7,174 bases of DNA from Candidatus Bipolaricaulota bacterium (GTDB lineage Bacteria; Bipolaricaulota; Bipolaricaulia; M55B111). The notes beneath the pieces are model-generated. The model did no database searches and was not told the origin of the DNA. It saw only the letters and a list, made by a program, of their open reading frames with translations. Positions 1-5,937 of the stretch are shown here, piece after piece; within the stretch, counting starts at the first letter, position 1; every line of letters begins with the position of its first letter. Made by a program: the position numbers and the translations under genes. The DNA is taken from NCBI GenBank assembly GCA_018334615.1, contig JAGXLP010000037.1, forward strand, positions 2,996 through 10,169. The letters run 5' to 3'.

Positions 1-1332
1 ATGGGAGTAAAAATGTCCGAGTACCTGGATCTCGGAACCGTACCCTCCAAACAAGAATTACTGGATCGGGTAGAAAAAGAGGCCAAAGAAAAACGGGACG
101 GTGCCTGGGTGGTAGGAGTAAACTGGGACGAGAGCAAATGGAGTGGCGATAGAGAGTTCATGAAAAAGGACGAGATAGATCGCGTTTCTCCTAACAACCC
201 GGTCAGCCTGGAGAGAGTGGACGGACACATAACCTGTGTAAATAGCCCGGCTCTGGAGAAAATCGATATCGATCCTTCAATGCAGGGGTACGAGATGGAG
301 GACGGCGAGCCTACGGGACGATTAATGGAAGAAGCCGTCAATAAAGTTAGAGACGTAATCGAACCAAGTGTTGAGGGGATTAAACGGGGACTAAAAGTAG
401 CTGCAAAAGAAGCTCACAGCCTTGGCGTTACCTCCATCCACGATGCACATGTAAACAAGAGAAAGTTCGAAGCCTATCAAAGTTTATGGCGTTCCGAAGA
501 ACTGCCCATCAGAGCCAACCTTTACTTCGACCACGAACTTCTGACCGATCTGGGAGATCTCGGTTTGCGGACGGGTTTTGGTGACGATAAATTGTCCGTC
601 GGGGGATTAAAGCTGTTTACAGACGGGTCGATCGGGGCGAAGACCGCCTGGGTTACGAACGGATATTTGGACGACCGGGATAATTTAGGCATGTCCATCT
701 GGGAACCGGAAGAACTGAGAGAATTAATGGGTAAGGCTCACCATAATGGTCTGCAACTAGCAGTTCACGCTATTGGAGACCGTGCCGTATCCGAATTCAT
801 CAAGGGAATGGAAGAGATATTGAGCGAGGAAGAAGGCAACCACCTCCGTCACAGGATAGAACATTGTGAAATGATATCTAACCAGGATGTCACCAGGTTA
901 AAAGAACTTGACATAATAGCATCCATGCAACCGAACTTCATCGGCGAATGGTCTTTACCCGGGGGGATGTACGAAGACCGGTTCTCCGGAGAACAGGTGG
1001 AAATACTGGATCCGCTCGGATGGATGGCGGATAAAGATGTGACCATCGCCTTAGGGTCCGACTGTATGCCTTTCGACCCTCTATACGGAATTCATTCTGC
1101 GGTAAACACACCCCATGAAGCCCAGCAACTTTCCCCCGAACAGGCAATAAAGTTTTACACTTCCGGTCCGGCTTACGCAGAATTTATGGAATCGAAAAAA
1201 GGCAGTATCCGGCAAGGAGCACTCGCGGATTTAACTTTACTGAACGGAAACCCAACCGAAGAACCGGAAGAAATCGAATCCCTGGAACCGGTTGTCACCG
1301 TTTTGGACGGAAAGGTGGTCTTTCAAAAGTAA
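1..1332 (+). CDS. YtcJ-type amidohydrolase (Amidohydrolase_3 family), N-terminus cut by window edge
   Basis: This is a metal-dependent hydrolase of the YtcJ/Amidohydrolase_3 group, which cleaves C-N bonds in amides, N-acyl or N-formyl amines. The true substrate cannot be read from sequence. The visible 443 residues carry family motifs in order: RVDGH (72-76), LKLFTDGSIGAKTA (203-216), AVHAIGDRA (254-262) with His256, HRIEHCE (284-290) with His288, and ALGSDCMPFDP (350-360) with Asp354 as the late metal/catalytic acid. A C-terminal beta-strand segment (GALADLTLL, then VVTVLDGKVV) closes the usual composite domain. Relatives are roughly 530 residues long and have an HxH metal motif near the N-terminus. 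That motif is absent here, so about 90-100 residues lie left of base 1 and the ATG at base 1 is almost certainly internal. The gene ends with TAA, 48 bases before the next gene on the same strand, so the two are probably co-transcribed. The family call is firm; specificity is unknown. Confidence 0.88.
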   Translation: MGVKMSEYLDLGTVPSKQELLDRVEKEAKEKRDGAWVVGVNWDESKWSGDREFMKKDEIDRVSPNNPVSLERVDGHITCVNSPALEKIDIDPSMQGYEMEDGEPTGRLMEEAVNKVRDVIEPSVEGIKRGLKVAAKEAHSLGVTSIHDAHVNKRKFEAYQSLWRSEELPIRANLYFDHELLTDLGDLGLRTGFGDDKLSVGGLKLFTDGSIGAKTAWVTNGYLDDRDNLGMSIWEPEELRELMGKAHHNGLQLAVHAIGDRAVSEFIKGMEEILSEEEGNHLRHRIEHCEMISNQDVTRLKELDIIASMQPNFIGEWSLPGGMYEDRFSGEQVEILDPLGWMADKDVTIALGSDCMPFDPLYGIHSAVNTPHEAQQLSPEQAIKFYTSGPAYAEFMESKKGSIRQGALADLTLLNGNPTEEPEEIESLEPVVTVLDGKVVFQK

Positions 1333-1366
1333 ATTGAAAGTCAGACTGCTATAAAATTCAACCTGC

Positions 1367-1371
1367 AGGAG
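1367..1371 (+). promoter_or_regulatory. Ribosome binding site supporting a TTG start
   Basis: AGGAG stands 9 bases before TTG at 1381. The first in-frame ATG (1417) would remove conserved N-terminal residues of the DapF-like protein, so this site decides in favour of the TTG start. Confidence 0.65.
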
Positions 1372-1380
1372 TGGGGAAGT

Positions 1381-2337
1381 TTGAAAACAGTAGAGGTAGA
1401 GTTTATCAAGGGCCACATGGGTGGCAACGAGATTATTTTGCTGAACGGTCACCAAATACCAGATGGTCAAGAAAGGGACAAGTCGGCCGTTGCCTTAACC
1501 CCTCCCAGCGTTAGAGGCCATCAGGCGGGGCTCCTTTATAATGACGAAAAGGGAATTAGAGTAAAGGTGGTTAGTGTCACCGGGCTGGACTTTATCAGCA
1601 TGTGTGGCGGACTAACTCAAGTACTTGGAAAGGCGCTCGAGCAAGGCAATTTCGCAGACATATACGAGATCACCACACAGGAAACTACTACTGACGTTAC
1701 CTTATTTACTGATGCGGGCCCTATTTATCTAACCTTAAACATTGAGGACGGCCAGGTAGTCAAGACGGAAACTGAGATGAATTCCTTTCTCCAGGAGAGC
1801 TACCAGAAAGGGGTAAGGTCGACCGAGGTGGCCGGGGTCCCAGCTTACAAGGTGGGCGGGGCCCTCTGCAGCGAGCTAGACGATATAAAAGACAGGTTTC
1901 CGTCGGTCGATTTCGGGGAACTTGGGACCGAGGCTTATAGCGTATTTGAGAAAATACAAAACGATTTTGTCGAACGGTTCTTTCCGGAATCGGGAACAAA
2001 GGGTAAGACCCAGGGGAAAACTTTTGCCATCTACGATCGTCACCCTGAGAAATCTGGAGATATTAGAGTGATATTTCCCCACGACGTAAGCACGGGTCAT
2101 ATCGAGCCTTCCTGCGGCACGGGCACGTCGGTGGTAGGGATTACTATGTGCGAACGAGGGCAAATATCTGGGGATGGAGAACTACGACTGATCGCGGAGT
2201 CAGGTGGAGACACTCACCACCTTGGTGGTCCGGAGAAAACCACTCTACAGATGAAAATGAAAAAGGGGAGGGTCGAAAGCATCTCTTTCAACCACAGTTT
2301 GGTTGAATTACTTGCTCAGGGGACCTTGTGGTTGTAA
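1381..2337 (+). CDS. Divergent DapF/proline-racemase superfamily epimerase-like protein
   Basis: This is a 318-residue protein, probably cytosolic, that resembles cofactor-independent two-cysteine racemases/epimerases. Seen in sequence: an N-terminal GHMGGNE (11-17) comparable to the DapF GLGND segment; MCGG (74-77) with Cys75 at the end of the first lobe; and PSCGTGTS (243-250) with Cys245 in the second lobe. In DapF and proline racemase these two cysteines form the thiolate/thiol pair that moves the alpha proton. Differences are clear. The first motif is CGGL rather than CGNG (DapF) or CGHG (proline racemase). The Glu-Arg pair nine and eight residues before the second cysteine of DapF is Val236-Ser237 here. 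The protein is about 40 residues longer than DapF. Binding of diaminopimelate is therefore unlikely. It follows the amidohydrolase on the same strand and faces a lysine-metabolism operon, so an amino acid or its derivative is a reasonable substrate guess, but only a guess. Confidence 0.72.
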   Translation: MKTVEVEFIKGHMGGNEIILLNGHQIPDGQERDKSAVALTPPSVRGHQAGLLYNDEKGIRVKVVSVTGLDFISMCGGLTQVLGKALEQGNFADIYEITTQETTTDVTLFTDAGPIYLTLNIEDGQVVKTETEMNSFLQESYQKGVRSTEVAGVPAYKVGGALCSELDDIKDRFPSVDFGELGTEAYSVFEKIQNDFVERFFPESGTKGKTQGKTFAIYDRHPEKSGDIRVIFPHDVSTGHIEPSCGTGTSVVGITMCERGQISGDGELRLIAESGGDTHHLGGPEKTTLQMKMKKGRVESISFNHSLVELLAQGTLWL

Positions 2338-2401
2338 CAGTCCTCAGCTCCAAAACACACCACTAACCCACAAACTAACAAACGAGCCCTCGATCATCAA
2401 T
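2338..2401. other. Convergent intergenic gap, no clear terminator
   Basis: These 64 bases separate the ends of the DapF-like (+) and PhzF-like (-) genes. The plus strand is C/A-rich and G-poor. Only tiny inverted repeats are seen: CGAG/CTCG at 2383-2392, followed on the minus strand by a T-rich stretch, and GGGGAC/GTCCTC at 2319-2324/2340-2345, which overlaps the plus-strand stop and lacks a T tract. Neither is a convincing intrinsic terminator. Confidence 0.5.
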
Positions 2402-3181
2402 TTATACCCGAATTTCACCTTTCAGGAACAATACGGCACTACCTTTTATCTTTACCCGACTCCCCAGATCCTGGCAAGCTAGTTTCCCTCCTCGACTAGA
2501 AACCTGCCTGGCCTTCAAATTCTTTTTACCTAACCTTTCTGACCAATAGGGAACCAGCGTGCAGTGTGCTGACCCCGTAACCGGGTCTTCCGGTATTCCT
2601 TCTCCGGGAGCAAAAAAGCGTGACACAAAATCGACCGTTTTTCCTTCTGCCGTGGCTATAATCCCCGTCCAGGCGCCTTCCTTAAGTAGACTCATATCCG
2701 GGTCGAGCGATCTTATCTGTTCTTCGGACTCGTACACTGCCATATAGTCTCTAGACTCAAAAACATAAGCCGGTTCAACCCCCAGACCCGCTATTATACT
2801 TTCGTCCCGATCGCTCGGTTCTGGGGGCCTGCTGGGGAAATCCATCGAGAAATAATTCCCTTCTCTGTAAACCTCCAGTTCGCCACTCTGGGTTTTAAAC
2901 TCGAGCAGGTCTTTTTCGTAATTCAACTCTTCAAATATCACGTAGGCAGTAGCCAGAGTGGCGTGACCACAAAGGTCAACTTCGTTTTCCGGAGTAAACC
3001 ACCGTAATTCGTACTTGTCACCCCGATCTACAAAGAAGGCGGTCTCTGACAGGTTGTTCTCTGAAGCAATATTTAGTAAAAGCGAATCATCCGGCCAGGT
3101 TTCCAGGGGGCATACCGCTGCCGGGTTACCCGCAAACGGTTCCTCTGCGAAAGCGTCAACTTGATAGATCGGGATTTTCAT
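2402..3181 (-). CDS. PhzF-family isomerase (YddE-like)
   Basis: This complete 259-residue protein belongs to the PhzF/YddE family, which has the two-lobed DapF fold but uses an acid residue instead of cysteines. PhzF itself isomerises a dihydro-anthranilate in phenazine synthesis; most relatives have unknown substrates. Seen: the N-terminal signature QVDAFAEEPFAGNPAAV (7-23), NLSETAFF (43-50) with Glu46 at the position of the PhzF catalytic Glu45, LCGHATLATA (70-79) with His73, and the second-lobe motif EDPVTGSAH (198-206) with Asp199. The length is slightly below the usual 260-300. It is the last gene of the minus-strand group, 87 bases after kamA, with an ATG start but no strong Shine-Dalgarno site. 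It may be read through from the operon or use its own promoter. No other phenazine gene is present, so a role in lysine or beta-lysine metabolism or metabolite repair is more likely, but this is inferred from position only. Confidence 0.9.
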   Translation of the reverse strand: MKIPIYQVDAFAEEPFAGNPAAVCPLETWPDDSLLLNIASENNLSETAFFVDRGDKYELRWFTPENEVDLCGHATLATAYVIFEELNYEKDLLEFKTQSGELEVYREGNYFSMDFPSRPPEPSDRDESIIAGLGVEPAYVFESRDYMAVYESEEQIRSLDPDMSLLKEGAWTGIIATAEGKTVDFVSRFFAPGEGIPEDPVTGSAHCTLVPYWSERLGKKNLKARQVSSRGGKLACQDLGSRVKIKGSAVLFLKGEIRV

Positions 3182-3199
3182 ACAATAATCAACTCAATT

Positions 3200-3239
3200 A
3201 AAAAACCAATCACCGTTAAAGCCGGCAAACAACAACGGT
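3200..3239 (-). promoter_or_regulatory. Weak inverted repeat plus T tract between kamA and phzF-like gene (attenuator, terminator or operator)
   Basis: On the minus strand ACCGTT (3239-3234) and AACGGT (3217-3212) can form a 6-bp stem with a 16-base loop that contains GCCGGC. TTTTTT (3205-3200) follows six bases later. The long loop and the offset T tract make this a poor intrinsic terminator. The same bases overlap a weak sigma70-like pair on the minus strand: TTGACC (3242-3237), a 16-base spacer, and TTTAAC (3220-3215). It may thus separate expression of the PhzF-like gene from kamA. Both readings are tentative. Confidence 0.25.
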
Positions 3240-3268
3240 CAACTATCTTACTGGAGATTAATTACTCC

Positions 3269-4564
3269 TCAACCTTCCCTCTGATGCCTCTCCAGGTCCT
3301 CGGGCTCGACAACCAGACGATCACCCCTTAGAAGAGGTGAAGGACCTTCCTCGTTAACCAGATTGGGGAATTGCTCTCGGAGTTCTTCCTCGCCAGGGGT
3401 TTCCTCGTACCCTTCTTCTTCGTCTCCCGGTTCTGTATAGGAAATAAGCACCCCTTCGTAGTTTCTGAGGACTACCCGTCGGTCGCTTCGGGATACTACG
3501 TAGTTGGGAGTTACGGGAACCTTGCCTCCTCCGCCGGGGGTATCCACTATGTAAGTAGGCACGGCCAGTCCGGAAGTGTAACCCCTCAAGTTCTCCATTA
3601 TCTCTATCCCCTTGCCCACCGAGGTTCTAAAGTGGCTCAGTCCTTTAGAGAGGTCGCATTGGTAGATATAGTAGGGCCTTACCCTCATCCTCAACAGGTC
3701 CTGTACCAGCTTTTTCATCACTATCGGGGAGTCGTTTACCCCCTTTAGTAATACCGACTGGTTTCCGAGGACGAACCCTCCGTCGGCCAACTTCTCGCAC
3801 GCCTCTTTGGAGGCTTCGGTTATCTCCTTTGGATGGTTAAAGTGGGTATTAATATATAAAGGTTGATACCTCCCCAACAAGTCGAGCAGTTCCGGAGTTA
3901 TCCTCTGGGGTAACACCACGGGTACGTTGGACCCTATCCTCAGCATTTCCACGTGGGGAATCTCGTAGAGTTTATCAAGAACGTATTCCAGTCTATCGTT
4001 GGATACGGTAAGGGGGTCACCCCCGGAAAGCAGGACGTCCCTTACTTCCGGGGACTTTCTCACGTACTCGATGCCTTTATCTATTATTTCCCGGGGCATT
4101 GGCTGGTCGGTCTCCCCGGCCTGCCTTCTGCGAGTACAGTGGCGACAGTACATGCCACACTGGTCGGTAATCAAAAACAGAATTCTGTCCGGATACCGGT
4201 GGGTTATTCCCGGGACCGGGGAATCCTCGTCCTCGTGTAACGGGTCGAGAATGTCCTCCGGCTTCTTTTCCAGCTCCATTCCGGTGGGTACTGCCCTTCT
4301 CCTGATCGGGCAGCTCCTGTCCGAGGGATCCATCAATGCGGCGAAATAAGGTGTGATGGCCATACGGAGCTCGTTTAAAGAATTGGAAATATTTTCCTCT
4401 TCCTCGGACGTCAGATCAATCACTTCGCTTAATTCTTCGACATCGGTTATCCTGTTTCTTAACTGCCAATGCCAGTCGTTCCACTCCTCAGTTGAGACGT
4501 TTGACCAAAGGGATATTTCTTTGAAATCTCTCCCTTCCGTCAGGCTTCCGTCGGTTTTGAACAT
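3269..4564 (-). CDS. kamA: Lysine 2,3-aminomutase (radical SAM, PLP-dependent)
   Basis: This enzyme converts L-lysine to beta-lysine (3,6-diaminohexanoate) with a [4Fe-4S] cluster, S-adenosylmethionine and PLP. The 431 residues contain the radical SAM motif CGMYCRHC (Cys136, Cys140, Cys143), the SAM-binding SGGD (180-183), the PLP lysine in GGGGK (Lys348) and Arg145 for the substrate carboxylate. Asp304 (YQCDLS) and Asp341 (VDTPGGGG) match Asp293 and Asp330 of the Clostridium subterminale enzyme, which hold the lysine epsilon-amine; a constant offset of 11 residues aligns all these sites. In glutamate 2,3-aminomutase these aspartates are replaced, so lysine is the likely substrate. Oddly, the zinc ligands of the clostridial enzyme are absent: its Cys268 aligns with Ser279, and the C-terminal CxCxxC is replaced by an acidic stretch (about 379-396). 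The gene starts 41 bases after the SDH stop with a strong RBS, so it belongs to the lysine operon. EpmB is an unlikely alternative because it lacks this C-terminal part. Confidence 0.94.
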   Translation of the reverse strand: MFKTDGSLTEGRDFKEISLWSNVSTEEWNDWHWQLRNRITDVEELSEVIDLTSEEEENISNSLNELRMAITPYFAALMDPSDRSCPIRRRAVPTGMELEKKPEDILDPLHEDEDSPVPGITHRYPDRILFLITDQCGMYCRHCTRRRQAGETDQPMPREIIDKGIEYVRKSPEVRDVLLSGGDPLTVSNDRLEYVLDKLYEIPHVEMLRIGSNVPVVLPQRITPELLDLLGRYQPLYINTHFNHPKEITEASKEACEKLADGGFVLGNQSVLLKGVNDSPIVMKKLVQDLLRMRVRPYYIYQCDLSKGLSHFRTSVGKGIEIMENLRGYTSGLAVPTYIVDTPGGGGKVPVTPNYVVSRSDRRVVLRNYEGVLISYTEPGDEEEGYEETPGEEELREQFPNLVNEEGPSPLLRGDRLVVEPEDLERHQREG

Positions 4565-4569
4565 CCAAA

Positions 4570-4577
4570 CCCCCTTT
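4570..4577 (-). promoter_or_regulatory. Ribosome binding site of kamA
   Basis: On the minus strand AAAGGGGG stands 5 bases before the ATG at 4564. It supports this start and independent ribosome loading within the operon. Confidence 0.6.
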
Positions 4578-4605
4578 ACGTTCTATAAAGTTAAACTCGA
4601 ATCCA

Positions 4606-5925
4606 TTAGCATAAACTCTCGGTTTCTTCCTCAAACTTCATACCTACCGCTTCTAACTCCTCCAGAATTGGTTCATAAATCTCTTCTTCGACCGGTATGT
4701 ATACGCCACTCATGTCAATTCGGCCTTCGAGAATCATTCTGGAAGCTATAGCCGCAGGCAACCCAACAGTTCTGGCGATAGAAGTGTCACCTTTTGGATC
4801 TCCGTAGTCTACCAGTGTAGCTTTGATTAACTCTTCTTCTTCTTCATAATGGGCCTCGAACTCGTGTCTTAAGATCACCATATCTCGCTCGCCGGGATCC
4901 TGGGAAAGTTTTTCCTCCATCCTGTTAGCGAGAACTTTCATAGGGGATCCTTCGTCAAATGGAATCTCTTCTCGGTCGGTCAATCCAAGCCATTTCAGGG
5001 TTTTTAACGATCTGGAGTAAGAGTCAAGATTCAACTTTTCCGCCAGTTGTTGCTCTAAATTGTCTGTGGAGCATCCGGCTAGCTCGGCCGTAAATTCGCG
5101 GAAGCTCAATCCCTGAAGATCCTTTTTCTCGTCGTCCAGTAGACCCAGGTCCACCATCTTCTTCAGTGCCTCACACCAGCCGATATTTCTCAAAGTCGCA
5201 CGGTAGATCGTATCCGTTTCCGGAATATTGTACTTATCCATGTAGGGCAGGGAGTTCCTGTTAGGGTATTGCTCAAAGTGACCTATTCCCTCGATTTCCT
5301 TGAACTCGTAGGCAGTAAACAGATCCTCGCTCGGAACCTGGATTTCTTCCCCCTCTTTTAGAAATCGAGCGGAACTCGTGGAAGCGTGGAGTACCCCCGT
5401 GGGATGCCAGGAGAACTTATATCCCAGAGGATTCAGGCTCTCCTCTGGCGCGGGAAGTGCACCGCAGTAAGAACGGAAAGCTTTTATCTCCCCGCCCTTC
5501 TCGTGTACTTCCTCTATTGTTTTTACCGCGGACATGTGATCTATACCCGGATCCAATCCGGTTTCGTTTAACAACAACACTCCCGACTCCTTTGCCTGAC
5601 CGTCGAGATCTTCCATTTCTTCACTCACGTAAGAAGTAGTGACAAGTGGCTTTCCTTTGTCTATACAAATTTCAGCCGGGACGGTGTGAAAAGATGGAGG
5701 AAGGAGGCTTACCGCAAGATCGGATTCCCGAATAAGGTCCTCCATCAGTTCCGTATTCTTCGCATTCAGTTGCTGGGCTTCTCCTTCTGGGTAGCCCTGA
5801 ACCAAATTCTCCGCCTTACTTACGGTCCGGGAAGCTACCTCGACCCGAAATCCTTTCTCCAACAGATAATGAACAAGTGGACCGGCTACCATACCTGCAC
5901 CTAATACCAGAACCTTCTTTTTCAC
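4606..5925 (-). CDS. Saccharopine dehydrogenase, L-glutamate-forming (LYS9 / AASS C-terminal half type)
   Basis: This enzyme interconverts saccharopine with glutamate and 2-aminoadipate 6-semialdehyde, using NAD(P). From the chosen start it has 439 residues, close to stand-alone LYS9. Seen, in order: an N-terminal Rossmann strand and glycine loop VLVLGAGMVAGPL, SLLPPSFH, the family hallmark NETGLDPGIDHM, YCGALPAPE with NPLGYKFSWHPTGVL, PNRNSLPYMDKY, and a C-terminal GLPAAIASRMILEGRI followed by EIYEPILEEL. Carboxynorspermidine dehydrogenase is a distant relative but lacks this combination. The start is GTG at 5925, because the Shine-Dalgarno sequence GAGGTGA lies 5 bases before it. An in-frame GTG at 5934, three codons upstream, sits inside that site and has no good RBS of its own. 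The LKR stop codon overlaps the RBS, so the two genes are probably translationally coupled. It lies between LKR and kamA in one minus-strand operon. Confidence 0.93.
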   Translation of the reverse strand: MKKKVLVLGAGMVAGPLVHYLLEKGFRVEVASRTVSKAENLVQGYPEGEAQQLNAKNTELMEDLIRESDLAVSLLPPSFHTVPAEICIDKGKPLVTTSYVSEEMEDLDGQAKESGVLLLNETGLDPGIDHMSAVKTIEEVHEKGGEIKAFRSYCGALPAPEESLNPLGYKFSWHPTGVLHASTSSARFLKEGEEIQVPSEDLFTAYEFKEIEGIGHFEQYPNRNSLPYMDKYNIPETDTIYRATLRNIGWCEALKKMVDLGLLDDEKKDLQGLSFREFTAELAGCSTDNLEQQLAEKLNLDSYSRSLKTLKWLGLTDREEIPFDEGSPMKVLANRMEEKLSQDPGERDMVILRHEFEAHYEEEEELIKATLVDYGDPKGDTSIARTVGLPAAIASRMILEGRIDMSGVYIPVEEEIYEPILEELEAVGMKFEEETESLC

Positions 5926-5930
5926 TTTTT

Positions 5931-5937
5931 TCACCTC
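5931..5937 (-). promoter_or_regulatory. Ribosome binding site of SDH overlapping the LKR stop codon
   Basis: GAGGTGA on the minus strand matches the anti-Shine-Dalgarno well and stands 5 bases before GTG at 5925. Its first two bases are the last two of the LKR stop TGA (5938-5936). This geometry favours reinitiation by ribosomes that finish LKR. Confidence 0.65.

Noticed and set aside
1..3. ATG at base 1 as the start of the amidohydrolase
   Set aside because: Family members have about 90-100 further N-terminal residues with the HxH metal motif, so the window edge cuts the gene.
2287..2307. Inverted repeat of 8 bp with a 5-base loop (TTCAACCA/TGGTTGAA)
   Set aside because: It lies inside the coding end of the DapF-like gene with no T tract on either strand, so it is not a credible terminator and may be chance.
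1381..2337. Plain diaminopimelate epimerase (dapF)
   Set aside because: Cysteines match, but the CGNG motif and the Glu-Arg pair for DAP binding are absent and the protein is about 40 residues longer.
2383..2392. CGAG/CTCG repeat followed by T-rich sequence on the minus strand
   Set aside because: A 4-bp stem with a 2-base loop is too small for a convincing terminator.
3253..3268. GGAG/CTCC repeat after kamA
   Set aside because: Only four base pairs form around an eight-base AT loop; no support for function.
3371..3748. Plus-strand open frame opposite kamA
   Set aside because: It is antisense to strongly conserved radical SAM coding sequence and its translation shows no known motif.
3269..4564. 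Glutamate 2,3-aminomutase or EpmB as the identity of the aminomutase
   Set aside because: Both aspartates that bind the lysine side-chain amine are kept, which argues against the glutamate enzyme; length and the C-terminal part argue against EpmB.
4353..4751. Plus-strand 132-codon open frame across the kamA-SDH junction
   Set aside because: It overlaps two confident genes on the other strand and is low-complexity and Ser-rich, as expected of an antisense shadow.
5932..5934. GTG as the start of SDH
   Set aside because: It lies within the Shine-Dalgarno sequence that serves GTG 5925 and lacks its own site. It adds only three residues, so it is not fully excluded.
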